Assembly: GCF_963259705.1 (NCBI RefSeq)
Contig: NC_081844.1
Span: 109,554,965-109,618,964, forward strand
Length of the DNA: 64,000 bases
Reading direction: 5' to 3'
Source of the DNA: Myotis daubentonii
Taxonomy: Eukaryota > Chordata > Mammalia > Chiroptera > Vespertilionidae
Shown piece by piece: positions 1-14,270 of this stretch. The position numbers and the translations under genes are program-made. Under the pieces are notes generated by a model. It did not search any database and was not told the DNA's origin. It saw only the letters and a list, made by a program, of their open reading frames with translations. How positions within the stretch are numbered: the stretch's first letter is position 1; every line of letters begins with the position of its first letter.

Positions 1-969
1 CGCGCAGCCTGAGCCTGAACCATGCACGGCTCACAGGGCCTCCTCCCGCAGCTCCCCGCGTGGTCGCTCTGCTCCCACAGCACGCCCACCAGCCAGCGGA
101 CAAAACGGGCTCGGACTCCCAGCAGGAAGCTGTACAGTTACTTTTTGAGCCCGATATGCTGCCCCCAGACCCAGAACATCTGTGAGCCGGAGCAGGCGAG
201 CCTGGGAGGGCCGGGGCAGCTGGAGCACGCCGGCGCCTCCCCGTCCGCTCGGGAAGAGAGAGGCACAGAAAGCAGAGCCTTTTCCGAGGACAGAGGTCAG
301 CTCCGCCCGCCGTGCAGCCCCGATCCACGGGGAGGAGGCAGGCGAGAGCGTCCAGGAGAGCCAGGCAGCCAGGAGGAGGCGACGGCCTGCGCTCACCCGG
401 CAGCGCCGTGCGCAGAGGTTTCCCGAAGATCCCGCCGAGGCACCTTCCCAGCAAACCCCCGTCACTGGCCTCCGAGCACTGGCATGGCTCCATGCCCCAC
501 CCCCGTGGCCCCCACCTGTGGCTGGAGGGAAAGCAGGGTGTCCTCCGGGAACCAGCTGGGAGAGGACGAGGCCACCGCCCCCGACCTGGCTACGGGGAAT
601 AGCAAGTGATCGGCAGGTGGGCAGTCCCCATGAACCAGCCAGGACGGACATACAGACGACCAAGCCTCAGCCAGACGCGAAGCCATTGTGTGACTTCTCA
701 CTTCCATGTACGGTGCCACTCAGCTTTTAAAGCAAGTTTAAAACTTAAACTACATCGAAAAGCCTGGCCCTTCAGGTAAAAGATGTATTCAGAACGCAAG
801 ACCGAGCGGCAGCCTGTAGGGGGCGTCCAGGGTCACTCCCTGGTGCCGTTTAGGTCCAACCTGCGGCGGCCCGCAAGGACCAGCTGTCCAGCGGGGGAGG
901 CATCAAAGGAGACGTCGTGGCCCAAAAGGCACGCATGCTCCTCGCTGGGCACTCCATCTCCTCACGAGG

Positions 970-1423
970 CGGACTCCCCCCTCCCCGCACACGCTTACCG
1001 GGCGGGACTCCCCCTCCCCGCACACGCTTACCGGGCGGGACACCCCCCTCCCCGCACACGCTTACCGGGCGGGGCTCCCCCCTCCCCGCACACGCTTACT
1101 GGGCGGGACTCCCCCTCCCGGCACACGCTTACCGGGCGGGACTCCCCCTCCCCGCACACGCTTACCGGGCGGGACTCCCCCCTCCCCGCACACGCTTACC
1201 GGGCGGGACTCCCCCTCCCCGCACACGCTTACCGGGCGGGACTCCCCCCTCCCCGCACACGCTTACCGGGCGGGACTCCCCCTCCCCGCACACGCTTACC
1301 GGGCAGGACTCCCCCCTCCCCGCACATGCTTACCGGGCGGGACTCCCCCCTCCCCGCACACGCTTACCGGGCAGGACCCCCCCCTCCCCGCACACACACA
1401 CGCTTACTGGGCAGGACTCCCCC
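970..1423. repeat. 33-34 bp minisatellite, about 13 units
   Basis: The repeat unit contains CTCCCCGCACACGCTTACCG followed by GGCGGGACTCCCC. I count eleven units with CTTACCGGGC and two with CTTACTGGGC. Length varies by the number of Cs in the C-tract (33 or 34 bp, some longer). On the minus strand, the sense strand of FOXK1, each unit reads CCGGTAAGC, which resembles a 5' splice site. The array runs into a (CA)n tract on its right side. It is probably a variable-number tandem repeat. Confidence 0.9.
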
Positions 1424-1430
1424 CATCTCT

Positions 1431-1452
1431 CCGCGCGCGCGCACACGTGCAC

Positions 1453-1495
<43 letters not shown>

Positions 1496-1497
1496 TA
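1431..1497. repeat. (CA)n microsatellite
   Basis: A GC/CA alternating stretch grades into pure CA repeats, ending with one more CTTACCC module related to the neighbouring minisatellite. Alternating purine-pyrimidine sequence of this kind can adopt Z-DNA. Confidence 0.9.
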
Positions 1498-2864
1498 CCC
1501 AGGACAGCGCAGTGACGAGGTGCCAGCCGTACAGACTGTCAGGAAGCGAACACTTTCTAAACACTTTGGTTTGGGGAACAGCTCCTTTTCCTAAGAAGTC
1601 ATTTCTGAAATCGGGGTGCACAGTCATTGCTGTTCTTGAACAGGATGGCGAGTACACGTTCTAGTCTCTCAGTTCTACTTTCTAACAGAGCAGCAGACAA
1701 ACCCTCCAGCCCAGGTCTTCGGGGACAACCGGGTCCGGCCGAACACCTTGCGAGCTGCGGGAATAAACACAGGTGGGCGCCAGGGACCGCGCCCCCGGCA
1801 GCGGGGGGACCTCACAACGCGGGGCCCGAGGGGACACGGAGCCGGCGTGGCCTGCCAGTTCCAGGTGACGGCGGGCAGACGGGCCCTAGTCAGAGCCGGG
1901 AAACACCCGCCCCCTGCGCGGCGCTGGGCACGCCGCCTCGAGGGGGGCCACCGGGAGCAGCGTGAGTGGGAGGAGAAGTGTCTGCGACCGACCCCCCCAG
2001 CTCATCCCACCACGTCCAAGGACAGCCACGTGGTCCACGGGCCGGAGTGGGCACGGGAGGCCCGAGGGCGCGACCAAGGGGCCGCCCCAGCGAACCAGGG
2101 ACACACTGCTCTCCCAGCCTCGGTCGGACTCGTGGCGACAGCCGCATGCCTTCCCGCTCCCCTCTATGCACCGCGAGGTCGCTCCCACTGTCCCACTGTC
2201 CCCCCTCCATCCCCGAGCAGCTGCCCAGGCGGCCAGGAGCTCCTGGAGAAGGAGCCGCAGCACCGCCCGCTTCCAGGAGGCTCCCCCCCTGCCCCGAGGC
2301 GCTGGGAATGGAGGTGGTCATGGAAATGGGCTGCTGTCAGTGGAGCTGTCATTAGCTTAGCAGGTCCTTCCCGACACCCACGAGACTGCGAACAGCAGAG
2401 TACATGCTGCCCGTCCACATCCGGTGCCTCCTGGTCTCCCGCACACACTGCCACGCGCCGTGTCTCTCTCAGAAGTGCGAACGGGGACACGGCAGAGACC
2501 CTCGCGCCTCTCTGCGCCGCCCGCCCTGCCAGAGGGTGCCATGAACCCACTGCACCCAGCTCCACACACACCCCGACAGACAGCACCCTGCGACTTCTGA
2601 AACGCGACATAAATGTCCTTGTGGGGTGACAGGCCCCCATCTCCAGGGGAACTGCGCGCTGGAGAGGGTGGCACCGTCTTCAAACCCCCGAGGCGATGGG
2701 CTGGCCCCAGCTGCACGGCCGGAAGCTTCCGAAGTAAGTGTGCACAAGAGGACAGCCTGACTGTGAGCAAATGTTTATGATACAGGAACTGCTAACCGGC
2801 AAGAAAACCAGAAAAAAGCAGTTATTTAGAGAGAGTGCCACATTTCATATGTTTTTAAAAAATT

Positions 2865-3117
2865 GCCCTAGCCCATCTGGTTCAGAGGACAGAGCACAGG
2901 CCTGCGGACTGAAGGGTTCCGGGCTCGATTCTGGTCATGGGCACGTACCTTGGTTGCAGGCTCCTCCCGGGTCCGGGACCTGGTTGGGGTGCCTGCTGGA
3001 GGCAACCAGTTGGTGTGTTTCTCTCACATTGATATTTCTCTCTGTCTTTCCTTCTGTCTTCCACTCTCTCTAAAAATCACTGGAAAAATATCCTCGGGTG
3101 AGGATTAAAAGAAAAAA
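2865..3117 (+). mobile_element. Ves-type tRNA-derived SINE, hairpin-tail form
   Basis: The body follows the Ves layout used throughout this window: a GCCCTRRCC start, a degenerate A box, the cassette CTGCGGACTGAAGGGT, a B box (GGCTCGATTC), the 'gggcacgtacc...ttgcaggctc' middle, a CT-rich region and an A-rich tail. This copy ends with ATCCTCGGGTGAGGAT (3,090-3,105), a perfect short hairpin just before the A tail, shared only with the copy at 26,857. Ves SINEs are transcribed by RNA polymerase III and mobilised by L1 enzymes. This copy is diverged and probably silent. Confidence 0.85.
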
Positions 3118-3130
3118 TCCTCATCCAAGA

Positions 3131-3142
3131 ATACATTTTTAT

Positions 3143-3194
<52 letters not shown>

Positions 3195-3277
3195 TCAACC
3201 GGTTGCCTCCCATACAGGCCCCAACGGGGGATCAAACCAGGACGATGCTCTAACCCACGGAGCCACTGGCCAGGGCC
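3131..3277 (-). mobile_element. Ves-type SINE with expanded (GA)n
   Basis: Read on the minus strand it starts GCCCTGGCCAGTGGCTCC and ends in CATCAATAAAAATG. The CT-rich part of the SINE has expanded to a pure (GA)n tract on the plus strand (about 3,147-3,190). The internal promoter region is shortened compared with other copies. Confidence 0.85.
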
Positions 3278-3370
3278 ATTTCATGTCTTGACCCAGCTGT
3301 CCGGGCACAGCACCAGCCTCTCCGTTCTGCAGCCTCAAACCATCTCCTCTACCCAACAGCCACCTGTCTG

Positions 3371-3455
3371 AACATGCCACCCCCCCGAACACCCCCCCCC
3401 GAACATGCTGCCCCCCCCGAACACCCCCCCCGAACATGCTGCCCCCCCGAACATG
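3371..3455. repeat. C-rich short tandem repeat
   Basis: Irregular repeats of C-runs followed by GAACATGCTG or GAACAC, about 18 bp per unit. It is low-complexity sequence within FOXK1 intron 1. Confidence 0.8.
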
Positions 3456-3765
3456 TCTTCCTTCAGAGAAGGCTCTTCTGGCTCAACCTCTTCCTCTCTG
3501 GTCATAACGGGCCCCACCTGAGAGCCCGTCTCCCTTGTGGCTTCTGTGGCCCTACCTGCTCCACACGTCTGCACACGTCACAACACGTCATGGCAGACCA
3601 GCCTCCCTCATCACAGCTCTTTTCTCCACACGGAAACAGCCAGATCTGACACCCTCTCTTGTCAAAGTGCAGACCCAACTGGGCACACAAGCCCAGTCCT
3701 GGACCAGCCACCGCCCAGGGCCGTGACATGGGTCTGCACTAGACTCTACAGCGTCAGGAAGGATT

Positions 3766-3789
3766 GGGAGGGAGGGAGGGAGGGAGGGA
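3766..3789 (+). repeat. (GGGA)n tract, potential G-quadruplex
   Basis: Six consecutive GGGA units give more than four G3 runs with one-base loops, a textbook intramolecular G-quadruplex pattern. It lies on the non-sense strand of FOXK1 intron 1, about 3 kb inside from exon 1. Confidence 0.8.
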
Positions 3790-4072
3790 CACACTTGCTG
3801 TCCCTGGGATGCTGGGCACTGGGCTAACCCGCCGTCCTCAGGAAGTCCAGGGCACTTTCCAATTAATTTCGCTCTAACAACTCCTTGTCCAACGGTCAGT
3901 GACTAATTTGATCTTCTTCCAACGACCCGTTGGAATAGCAACGAGAAACTATGTTCTGTAGGTTTCATTTACGTAGTAACGTTTATGTAGCAACAGGCTT
4001 TGGTGGTTACCGTGACTGTTCATCACGGTCCACGTGCAGAGGCCGTGATCCATAGCATGTCAGTCACCGCGT

Positions 4073-4086
4073 GCTGCCAGGGGGCA
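4073..4086 (+). promoter_or_regulatory. CTCF-like motif (weak)
   Basis: CTGCCAGGGGGCAG keeps the core CAGGGGGCAG of the CTCF consensus but differs at two upstream positions. It lies in FOXK1 intron 1. Motif resemblance only. Confidence 0.35.
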
Positions 4087-4689
4087 GGGCCGGCACAGCA
4101 GAGCGGAGCCACGAGGGGCCACACCGCGCTGGCGACCAGACGTGGCCGACCTCGGCAATGGCTTCCTCACAGACACACCACCCACTCCTAGGAGGCAGTT
4201 CTGGCCCCAAACGTCAAATGCCAGTCTGATCAAGCCTCCAGGGCCAACAACCAATGCACAGGAAGGCCGGGGAAGGACATGCGAACGGGCACCGGGAGCC
4301 GATCCGTAACGCGGGAAACTTACCGGACGCGGCCTCGCTCCTCAGCGAAAGAGAAAGCGGGAGATGGAGCGAACGGACCCCGGACCCCAACCGGTCGGAG
4401 TGCGCACCCGACCAAACACCTAGAAAAATCCCGCAGCAGGAAGGGGAACCCAAACGCTGCCTGGGTGTCTGACGACAGGAAGAAATCATTATTAGCTTTT
4501 TAGGTGTGATAGCGACACTGTGGTTAGGTTTTAAGAAAAGAATCTTTATCTTTCATTGAAGTCTTTACAGGCAGGGCAATCCGACATTTGTGATTTGCTT
4601 CCAAATAACTGAGGGCGGAACAAAGATGAGGGGGGCAGAGATAAACCGAGTTTGGCCTGAACAGGGCAGTTGCTGCAGCCGGGGCAGGG

Positions 4690-4780
4690 TGTGTGTGTGT
4701 GTGTGTGTGGCTTTGTGTGTGTGTGTGTGTGTGTGTGTGTCTCTGTGTGTATGTATGTCTGTGTGTATGTCTGTGTGTGG

Positions 4781-4811
<31 letters not shown>

Positions 4812-4815
4812 AGGG
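4690..4815. repeat. (TG)n microsatellite with CTTTG/TATG interruptions
   Basis: Long runs of TG are interrupted by CTTTG, TCTCTG, TATGTATG and GGAGGG. There is no other content. Confidence 0.95.
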
Positions 4816-6149
4816 GGTGCCTGTGCATGTGGCCCCGCAATGCAAACAAAAGAGCCCAAGTCTCATGTGACCGCAGCCCACTGGGCCCAAGAGCAGTGAA
4901 CGCAGTTCCCAGAGAGTCAGGACTCCACCCCACGGTGAAGACGTTCATGACATCAGACATTCACGGCAAAGCTATGCGCCAGGCCGGAGGGGCCACGCGT
5001 GGACAGTCCTGAACCTCCCGTTCCAGGGAGAAAATGTCCACCTCAGCTGCCCTGCGTTCACGTCGCGAACACTCCCTGATGGCCCTCCACGCACAGGCCT
5101 GGCCTCAACTCGGAAGACAAGTCTCCGACCCACAGCACAAGCGCCACTGGGGTAGGTTTCCTGGGAGAGGAGTGGAGGCTCAGACGCGGGCGCACGTGCC
5201 AACAGGCGCTGACACTTAGAAGCAACAGCCCTTCCCAGGAGGCAGCACAGGCACCCCCTTCATGGCCCTCCTTCTCCAGGCTCCTGCTCTGGTCCATTTC
5301 CCACCCTGCCTACAGGATGGCCGGCAAGCAGCCCGCCACAGGCCGGAGGGGTGTGGGCCCAGCGACCCCCGCCCAAGGGCCCTGTGATGCACCCCCTGAG
5401 AAGCCAGGCTCCTGGGGTGCAGCCTGCAGAGTACGGTGAACACCTAGCCCACCTCACAGACACAGACGGTGTTGTGCCTGCCTCCCCTGGCTACAATTGT
5501 CCTCCCCTGAGTTAGAGGAAACCCGGTGCCTTTCAGACGCGGCGAGGCCCCGGCGAGGTGTGCGCCTACCCCACCGCCAGGCAGGGAACCTGGAAACAGG
5601 ACCGCTGGGTACCGGCCCTCACGGAGCCTGAGTCACAGCAAGTGCCGGAGCAGCAACAGGCCTCCAGGAGCCGCAGGGGAGGGCGGAGCACGGCTTACCT
5701 GGCCTTCCCACAGGCGTGGCTGCCCCCGAAATGCATTTAATGGCTCGGGATGGGGCAGGCCTGCCGGTTCCGGAGAGATAGGCCCGGAGTGATTACCAGC
5801 AGGGGCGGAACAAGGCCAACCATTCACCCGGCCCTGGCTTTCCCAAACGCATGCCTTTCGTGTTTGCAAAATGCAGTGAGTCACTGTTGATGTTGCCACC
5901 TGCAGATTATTCAACAGCATATTTACAAGCAAACATGCCCAGCCCCTGGGAAGGAGAGGTTTACCGCGCGGGTCTGGCCCTGGAAATTACCAGCAAAAAG
6001 TCCCCCAACCAACGAACCGGGGCTGGTAAAGGAGCGATCGCAGCCAGACCCTGGGAATGAAGCAACAGGAGGAAGACACGCCGCGGAGTGAAAGGCAGTG
6101 ACTCCGCCCGAAAAAGAAAGTGCCGAAGAGGAAATGAGTAGCCAGTTAA

Positions 6150-8604
<2,455 letters not shown>

Positions 8605-9110
8605 CAGCTGACTTACCATGTGACCTGCAGTCCTATCACTAAATGTGTTCCCAGCTGAACTGAAAAGTGTGTCAACACAAAGCCCTGTCCACAGATGCTT
8701 GCAGCGGGTTTATTTATGTATCACCCCAAACTGGAGACAGCCTGACCATCCACATGTGCCTCGGCTGAGGAATGGAGAGCAGACTCCGGCACAGCCACGG
8801 GGTGGAATACTACGCAGCCAGGAAAAGGGGCGGGATACCCACACAGCATTGTGCACGGGTGACCCCAAATGCTTTCACTTGTGGGACATCCTAGAAAAAG
8901 CCAAACGACAGAGGCAGAGACAGATGAGTGGTTTGCCAGGGCTGGGGGGCTGGGGAGAGAGGGGCTGGCCACATGACACGTGGGAATGTTTTTGGAGGGT
9001 GACCGTGGTGGTGCCTATGGGAGTCCCCGTACTTGTCAAGAGCAGCAGAAGTGTTCGCGAACAGCAGTGAATTTTGCTCTGTAAATCAACCTTCATTTAA
9101 AAGTTTTTAA
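8605..9110 (+). mobile_element. L1 fragment, ORF2 3' end and 3' UTR
   Basis: Recognised by the diverged but ordered landmarks of an old L1 3' end: ACCATGTGACC, 'ttatttatgtatcaccccaaactgg', 'ccatccacatgtgcc', 'ggaatactacgcagcca', 'gtttgccagggctgggg' and a 'gaattttgctctgtaaat' end. The reading frame is destroyed. It is an inactive mammalian-age LINE relic. Confidence 0.85.
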
Positions 9111-10124
9111 AAAATCTCTAGCTTGTGCTAGACCCAAAACAAGTATTAAGAACCCTGCGGCAGGACTCAGAGGCCACCGGCTACATTTCTACTCTAGTTA
9201 AATGGGGACAAAGTTAGACCCCTGTTCCCCAGCGGCGTGAGCCACCTTTTGGTGCTGGGTCTGCAGCCCGTGTGGCCACCTCTGCCTCTCCTCCCTCATC
9301 TGCCCGAGTCAGGGAGTCACGCCGGCAGCCAGGGCCACCAAGAAGCGCTGCCCGGGTCACCCCTGCGGGGAGCCCGAGGGCCGCGCCTGGACGCTCATTC
9401 CCGGTGGGGATGTGCAAGGCGGCGGGGAGAGCCCAGCGGACAGGATCCTCCTGGAAACCCGCAGCCCCGGCCCTGGCTGAGTGTGGGGGGCCAGGAGGGG
9501 ATCCCCATAGCTGAGAGCCTCTGGTCCACGCACACGGGCGTCCACGCACACAGCGCCACGAGGGCCTAGAGCTCAGAAATTCAGGGTGTCCCCAAGAATG
9601 CACGCACACACGCTGGGTAACTGTACTGGCGGTGTCCATGAAAATCGACCTCGTTTTCAAAACTGAGCCCCCAGCTGTCACAGTGTGCGCACATTTTGGG
9701 GGACGCCCTGTATTTGACCAACGAGCTTCCTTTTCCTGTCACAGCGTCACTTCCTGCTGCTGCTGCTGCCTCCTCGGGTCCTTCCTGTGTCCCCTCCCCG
9801 CTGGGTCCCCAGGGCTCCACACGGCACAGGGACGGGACCTGGGCCATTCCCGAGAGGCCTGCATGTCGCCGCTGCGAAGGACAGGCAGGCGGGCAGGCAG
9901 GATGATCCTGCAGAAGCACTTCCCGACCCTTCGAGACCCGGGCACCTGGGAGGGGTGGACCCTGGGCCTGGGCCCGGGACAGGCGGCTTGTTCGTCCTTC
10001 CCAGCCTCCGCCTCTGCCATCAGAGCTCCACGCGTGCTCAGGGCCACGCCAGGGAAGTCTTCGCCGCCACGGAAACCTGTCGCCGCCGAGCGTGGAGCGG
10101 GTGGGGGCTGGCCCGGGCAGAGTG
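9111..10124. other. Intergenic, no gene seen
   Basis: Single-copy-looking GC-rich sequence with a short CTG run near 9,750. No conserved exon was recognised on either strand. Confidence 0.5.
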
Positions 10125-10350
10125 ATCCACCAACAAAGCGTGGCTCAGTGGTTGAGCGTGGACCCATGAACCAGGAGGTCGCGGTTCGATTCCCGGTCAG
10201 GGCACAGGCCCAGGTTGCGGGCTCCATCCCCAGTGGGGGGCGTGCAGGAGGCAGCCGATCCATGATTCTCTCCCATCATTGATGTTTCTCTCTCTCCCTC
10301 TCCCTCTTTGAAATCAATTAAAACATTTTAAAAATTACTATTTTTTAAAA
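10125..10350 (+). mobile_element. Ves-type SINE, 'ATGAACCAGGAGGTC' cassette
   Basis: A box TGGCTCAGTGG and B box GGTTCGATTCC are both perfect. Between them is the alternative cassette CATGAACCAGGAGGTCGCGG instead of the 'GGACTGAAGGGTCC' version. The tail is AATCAATTAAAACATTTT. The first 15 bases are diverged. Confidence 0.9.
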
Positions 10351-10684
10351 GACGGCCCGTGTGTTACTCCTCTGTTGCTGGTGACAAATGGCTCCATGAC
10401 GGAGCGGCTTCGGGCAGCCGGCGTGCAGCGTGAGACGGCGCCTCAGGATGACAGCTGGTGCTTCTGGCTCCGGGTCTCTTGTGAGGTCACGCCAAGATGT
10501 TGGCGGGGCTGTGTCTTCTGGAAGGTTCTCTGAGCCCGGAGGGTCCGTCGAAACAGAATGCGGTGCAGTGGGAGGGGCCCAGCCAGCTGCACGGTTCCCA
10601 GCGGTGCGGCCGGGACGGGCGATGTGGCCTCGCTGGGCCCGTTTCCTCGGCTGCAAACCGGGTGAGGGCTGATGGGGCTCAGAA

Positions 10685-11860
10685 GAGACGATGGGGCCTT
10701 GGACACAGCTCGCTCACGTCCCCTCTAGAGGCGGAGTTTTGTGAGAACAGCCATGGGGTAAGGAACGCAGGACCGTGGCCCGAGGCCCCCCACGGAACTC
10801 ACAGGCTGCTCAGCCGGCGGGCGGCTGGCACAGGGCAGGCGCTGGACGCGTTGCAGGAAGCTGCTCCCTCCCTGGCGGAGGCCAGGGGACTATTTCTCTG
10901 GTCTTTACCCTGAAAACCTGGGGGGACACCTGGGGGTGAAACACAGATGTGTCGGCCCTCCCCCCCACCCATTTGTCCTCGCGGCCTCCAGACCCCGCCC
11001 CCTGAGTGTCTGAGGCGAGGGGACTGTCCTGGCCCAGCAGCTGTTCCTGTCGTCAGGGTGGCACTTCGTGTGCATGGCACAGCCTCGGCCTCCTGTGCGC
11101 CCTGCCCCTTCCAGCCGGCACTTGGCCTGTGGGGGTGTCACGGCCGAGGTCGCCGGGCCTGTAGCTGCACCAGCCCGAGGGGGAGGCGCACACCACCCCG
11201 AGCTGCGCTACCTCCGCCACGGGGACCGACACTGGCCCCCTACGCAGGGATGTGCGGGCATGAGGCTCAGGTTGCAGAATGCTGCCCACAGATCCAGCCG
11301 AAAACCCCAGGGCGGTGGCGTGGTGCCCCCCACCCCGCATCATCAGCCCCAGCGTTCCCCTCGTGCCCTCTCTCCACGAGGCTGGGGTCCCCGGGAGAGA
11401 GCAGCGGTGGGCTTCGTGGGGGCTCTGCCCAGGCCACGGCCCAGGTTTGCGGCCAGGAAGCCGCTGCAGAGGCCTGGCGTGGCGGCTGCCGTCGCGGTGG
11501 GAGGGAGCCGGGCAGGCAGAACAGGAGAGGCTGCGGCCTTGGTCCAGCCGGATCCCCGCGGGCACCAGCGAGGACCCCAGTTCAGCCTTTTCATGCTTCA
11601 CATCACGGAGAGCGTGGAAACGTACACAAGAGGAGACAGACTGAAAAGCAGCCTCCTGTTCCCACCAGCCCGCTGGAGCGATGGCCGTGTGGTCAGGGTC
11701 ATGCATCTTGGAGCCGCCCGGGTCCCCGTGGAGCGCATCTCAGGCCCGCTCTCCTCTCCTACCACTCAGGGTGCATCCCCGGAGAAAAGCCCTTTGACAA
11801 GAACACAGCCGCGGTGTCATCCCCTGTGAGAGAACCCCAACCAGGCCTGATAGCATCAGG
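10685..11860. other. Intergenic, no gene seen
   Basis: GC-rich sequence without recognisable exons. Open frames of 200-330 codons occur on both strands over the same bases, with arbitrary Pro/Arg/Gly composition, which argues against coding. Confidence 0.5.
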
Positions 11861-11864
11861 TTTC

Positions 11865-12075
11865 TGGCCAGTGTTTAGATATTTCTTTTTAACAACTTTA
11901 CTGAGGGACAGCTTACATACGGTAACATTCACACGATGCTAGTGTACGTCCTCGTAGGTCTATACAGCTGCCCAGTGATCACCACCATCCAGCTTTAGAG
12001 TAATTACTAATAAGGAATAATTACCGATTTAGAATACCCCATCACCCCCAATTCCCTTGTGTCCATCTAGTCAGT
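11865..12075 (-). mobile_element. L1 3' UTR fragment (antisense)
   Basis: The stretch from 'aacaactttactgagggacagctt' through 'tgatcaccaccatccag' to 'atcacccccaattccc' follows, in order, the antisense of an old L1 3' UTR. No coding potential. Confidence 0.7.
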
Positions 12076-12104
12076 CCTCGCTGGGGAAAACAGTCTAGGA
12101 ATTT

Positions 12105-12300
12105 CTTCAAGAGTTCGACTTCCCGAGTGTGTGATCCAGCAATCGCACCCCTAGGAGTCTGCTCGGGACATGAAAACACACGTCCAAGACACGCCCGTGT
12201 GTGTGGACAGCAGACTCATTCATAAAACCCAGACGGGGAGCAACCCACATGTCTATCGGTTAGTTGGACTGATTTTAAAAAGCTGAGTTACAGTCACACA
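12105..12300 (+). mobile_element. L1 ORF2 3' fragment
   Basis: 'gtgatccagcaatcgcacccctagg', 'gacatgaaaacacacgtcc', 'ttcataaaacccagacgggg' and 'caacccacatgtctatc' mark the last part of L1 ORF2 on the plus strand. It is opposite in orientation to the preceding L1 piece, so these are two separate insertions or an inversion. Confidence 0.75.
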
Positions 12301-12314
12301 GTCAGGCACTCTCT

Positions 12315-12547
12315 TATTTTTTTTAAATATATGTATTTTATTTTGTTTATATTTTTATTGATTTCAGAGAGGAAGGGAGGGGAGAGATAGAAACAGCAAT
12401 GATGAGAGAGAATCACGGATCGGCTGCCTCCTACATGCCTACGGGGGATTGGGCCCGAAACTGGGGCCTGTGTCCTGACGGGGAATTGAACCGTGACCTC
12501 CTGGTTCATAGGCTGACGCTCAGTGACTGAGCCACGCCGGCCGGGCC
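12315..12547 (-). mobile_element. Ves-type SINE
   Basis: On the minus strand: GGCCCGGCCGGCGTGGCTCA start, the TATGAACCAGGAGGTCACGG cassette, then B box GGTTCAATTCC, and a long A/T-rich tail (12,315-12,360). Confidence 0.9.
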
Positions 12548-13261
12548 AGCACTCTCAGCAGCACCAGGGGATGGACTGCTGACAGACACAGGACGGGTGA
12601 GCCCAGTGCTGCCTCGTTCTGTGCATGAGAAAGTGGTGGAAAAGGGAAAACCACGGAGAAGGCAGATGGGGGCTGCCTGGGCCACCCCTTTCCCTCTCGG
12701 GGGCCTGGGGCAGCCCCCTCACGGAAAACGTACGCTTTCAGGCCTGCAGCCCCGGCTCCCCCGAAAGCAGGGCGCACGAGGCCGGCCACTTCCAGAAACA
12801 CGGACAGGGAGGGCGGAGCACAAACCCCCGTGCAGGAAGCATGCTGCCGCGTAGGGTCAGGGAGCGTGTCTTGGTGGTTCACAGTCCCAAGGCCTGGCTT
12901 TGGTGACTTTGATTTCCGAAGGTGGTTAGAGACTTGCTCTCCTGGTTCGGCAGCTGCGATGGACGTTTGGCTGCTCAGTGTCTGGTCTGAGCTCACGGAA
13001 GCTGCGGGTGAAACATTAGCCAGACCCGCCCAGGGGCAGGTCCCTGCCCAGGCCCAGCGCCTCTCTGCAGTTTGCTGTGTCATCACCTGTGTGAGTCCAC
13101 GTCTACCGAGCATTACCGTGTGGTGTGAGTGAAGGGCCTGGTGTGAGCAAGACCTCACCGCCCACTGCCACTCACAGACGGTCAAACGTGGTCAAAGGTC
13201 ACGGAGGTCGGAAGGTTCAACCTAAACTTATAACCAAAACCTAAGTTAGAAAATACCTCCA

Positions 13262-13477
13262 GCCCGACCCATGTGGCTCAGGGGCTGAGCGTTGACCTAT
13301 GAACCAGGAGGTCACGGTTGGATTCCCGGGTTGGGGCACATGCCCTGGTTGTGGGCTTGATCCCGTGTGGGGCGTGCAGGAGGCAGCCGATCCATGGTTC
13401 TCTCTCATCATTGATGCTTCTGTCTCTCTCCCTCTCCCTTCCTCTCTGAAATCAATAAAAACATATTTAAAAAAAAC
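13262..13477 (+). mobile_element. Ves-type SINE
   Basis: A box TGGCTCAGGGG, cassette CTATGAACCAGGAGGTCACG, then a B box with one change (GGTTGGATTCC), which probably weakens polymerase III use. The tail is ATCAATAAAAACATATTTAAA. Confidence 0.9.
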
Positions 13478-13639
13478 ACGCTGGAGGCTCTTGTCTCCGT
13501 GCTTGCTCATGGGCACCTCTCACACTGAGCCCACAGCCCGACAGCCAGAGGGGCAGCGAAGGGAAATGCCGCTGGCCAGCCGCGTATGCCCTGTCCGGGG
13601 GCCCTCTCCCAGCGTGGCCAGGCGTCCCAGTTTGTTGGG

Positions 13640-14270
13640 GACTAAGGAGTGTCCCGGGACGCAGGACGTCCATGGCTCAGCCCCAGGAAGTCCAGGCGAA
13701 CGGGAAGGGCCGGTCCCCCTAAGCCAGTGATGGCGAACCTTTTGAGCTCGGCGTGTCAGCGTTTTGAAAAACCCTAACTTAACTCTGGCGCCGTGTCACA
13801 TATAGAAATCTTTTGATATTTGCAACCATAGTAAAACAAAGACTTATATTTTTGATATTTTATATATTTAAATGCCATTTAACAAAGAAAAATCAACCAA
13901 AAAAATGAGTTCGCGTGTCACCTCTGACACGTGTGTCACAGGTTCACCATCACTGCCCTAAGCCTTGCAACCTCCGCTCACACCCGGTGACCAGTTATGG
14001 CGCGGCCACCCCTGGCCTCAGGGAAGGCGGAGAAATATGTTAGCAACGTCCTCTGTCGGCTCGGCGCCTCCGGGCACAGTGGGGGCTGAGTGAATAGGGG
14101 AGCAGCGCGGACACGGGAGGCTGCCGGGGGTCCTGCCCTTCACTCCAGACCGACCACCCACCGTCCTGCGGCATCGCCCGAGGCCCCACGGCTGCCACCA
14201 GCCTGCTGACCACCGCCAGGCTTCCGAGGTCGCCTCCGTGTCCACCGGCCCACGGCCCTCACCGGAACAA
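13640..14270 (+). repeat. Local duplication, copy A (hAT-interrupted)
   Basis: Apart from the hAT element at 13,725-13,955 this block matches 17,850-18,204 closely, including 'gggctgagtgaataggggag' and 'ctgccgggggtcctgccc'. The two copies are in direct orientation about 4 kb apart. The duplicated sequence has no recognisable gene. The left part of the block resembles an old DNA-transposon relic ('gtcccagtttgttggggact'). Confidence 0.9.
13725..13955 (+). mobile_element. Non-autonomous hAT element (231 bp), copy 1
   Basis: Terminal inverted repeats begin CAGTGATGGCGAACC and end GGTTCACCATCACTG. The element is bounded by a perfect 8-bp target duplication, CCCTAAGC (13,717-13,724 and 13,956-13,963), the length produced by hAT transposases. 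The AT-rich interior carries 'aaatgccatttaacaaag' and no open frame, so it must be mobilised in trans. The paralogous site at about 17,895 lacks the element. Two more copies lie at 51,407 and 58,538. Confidence 0.95.
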
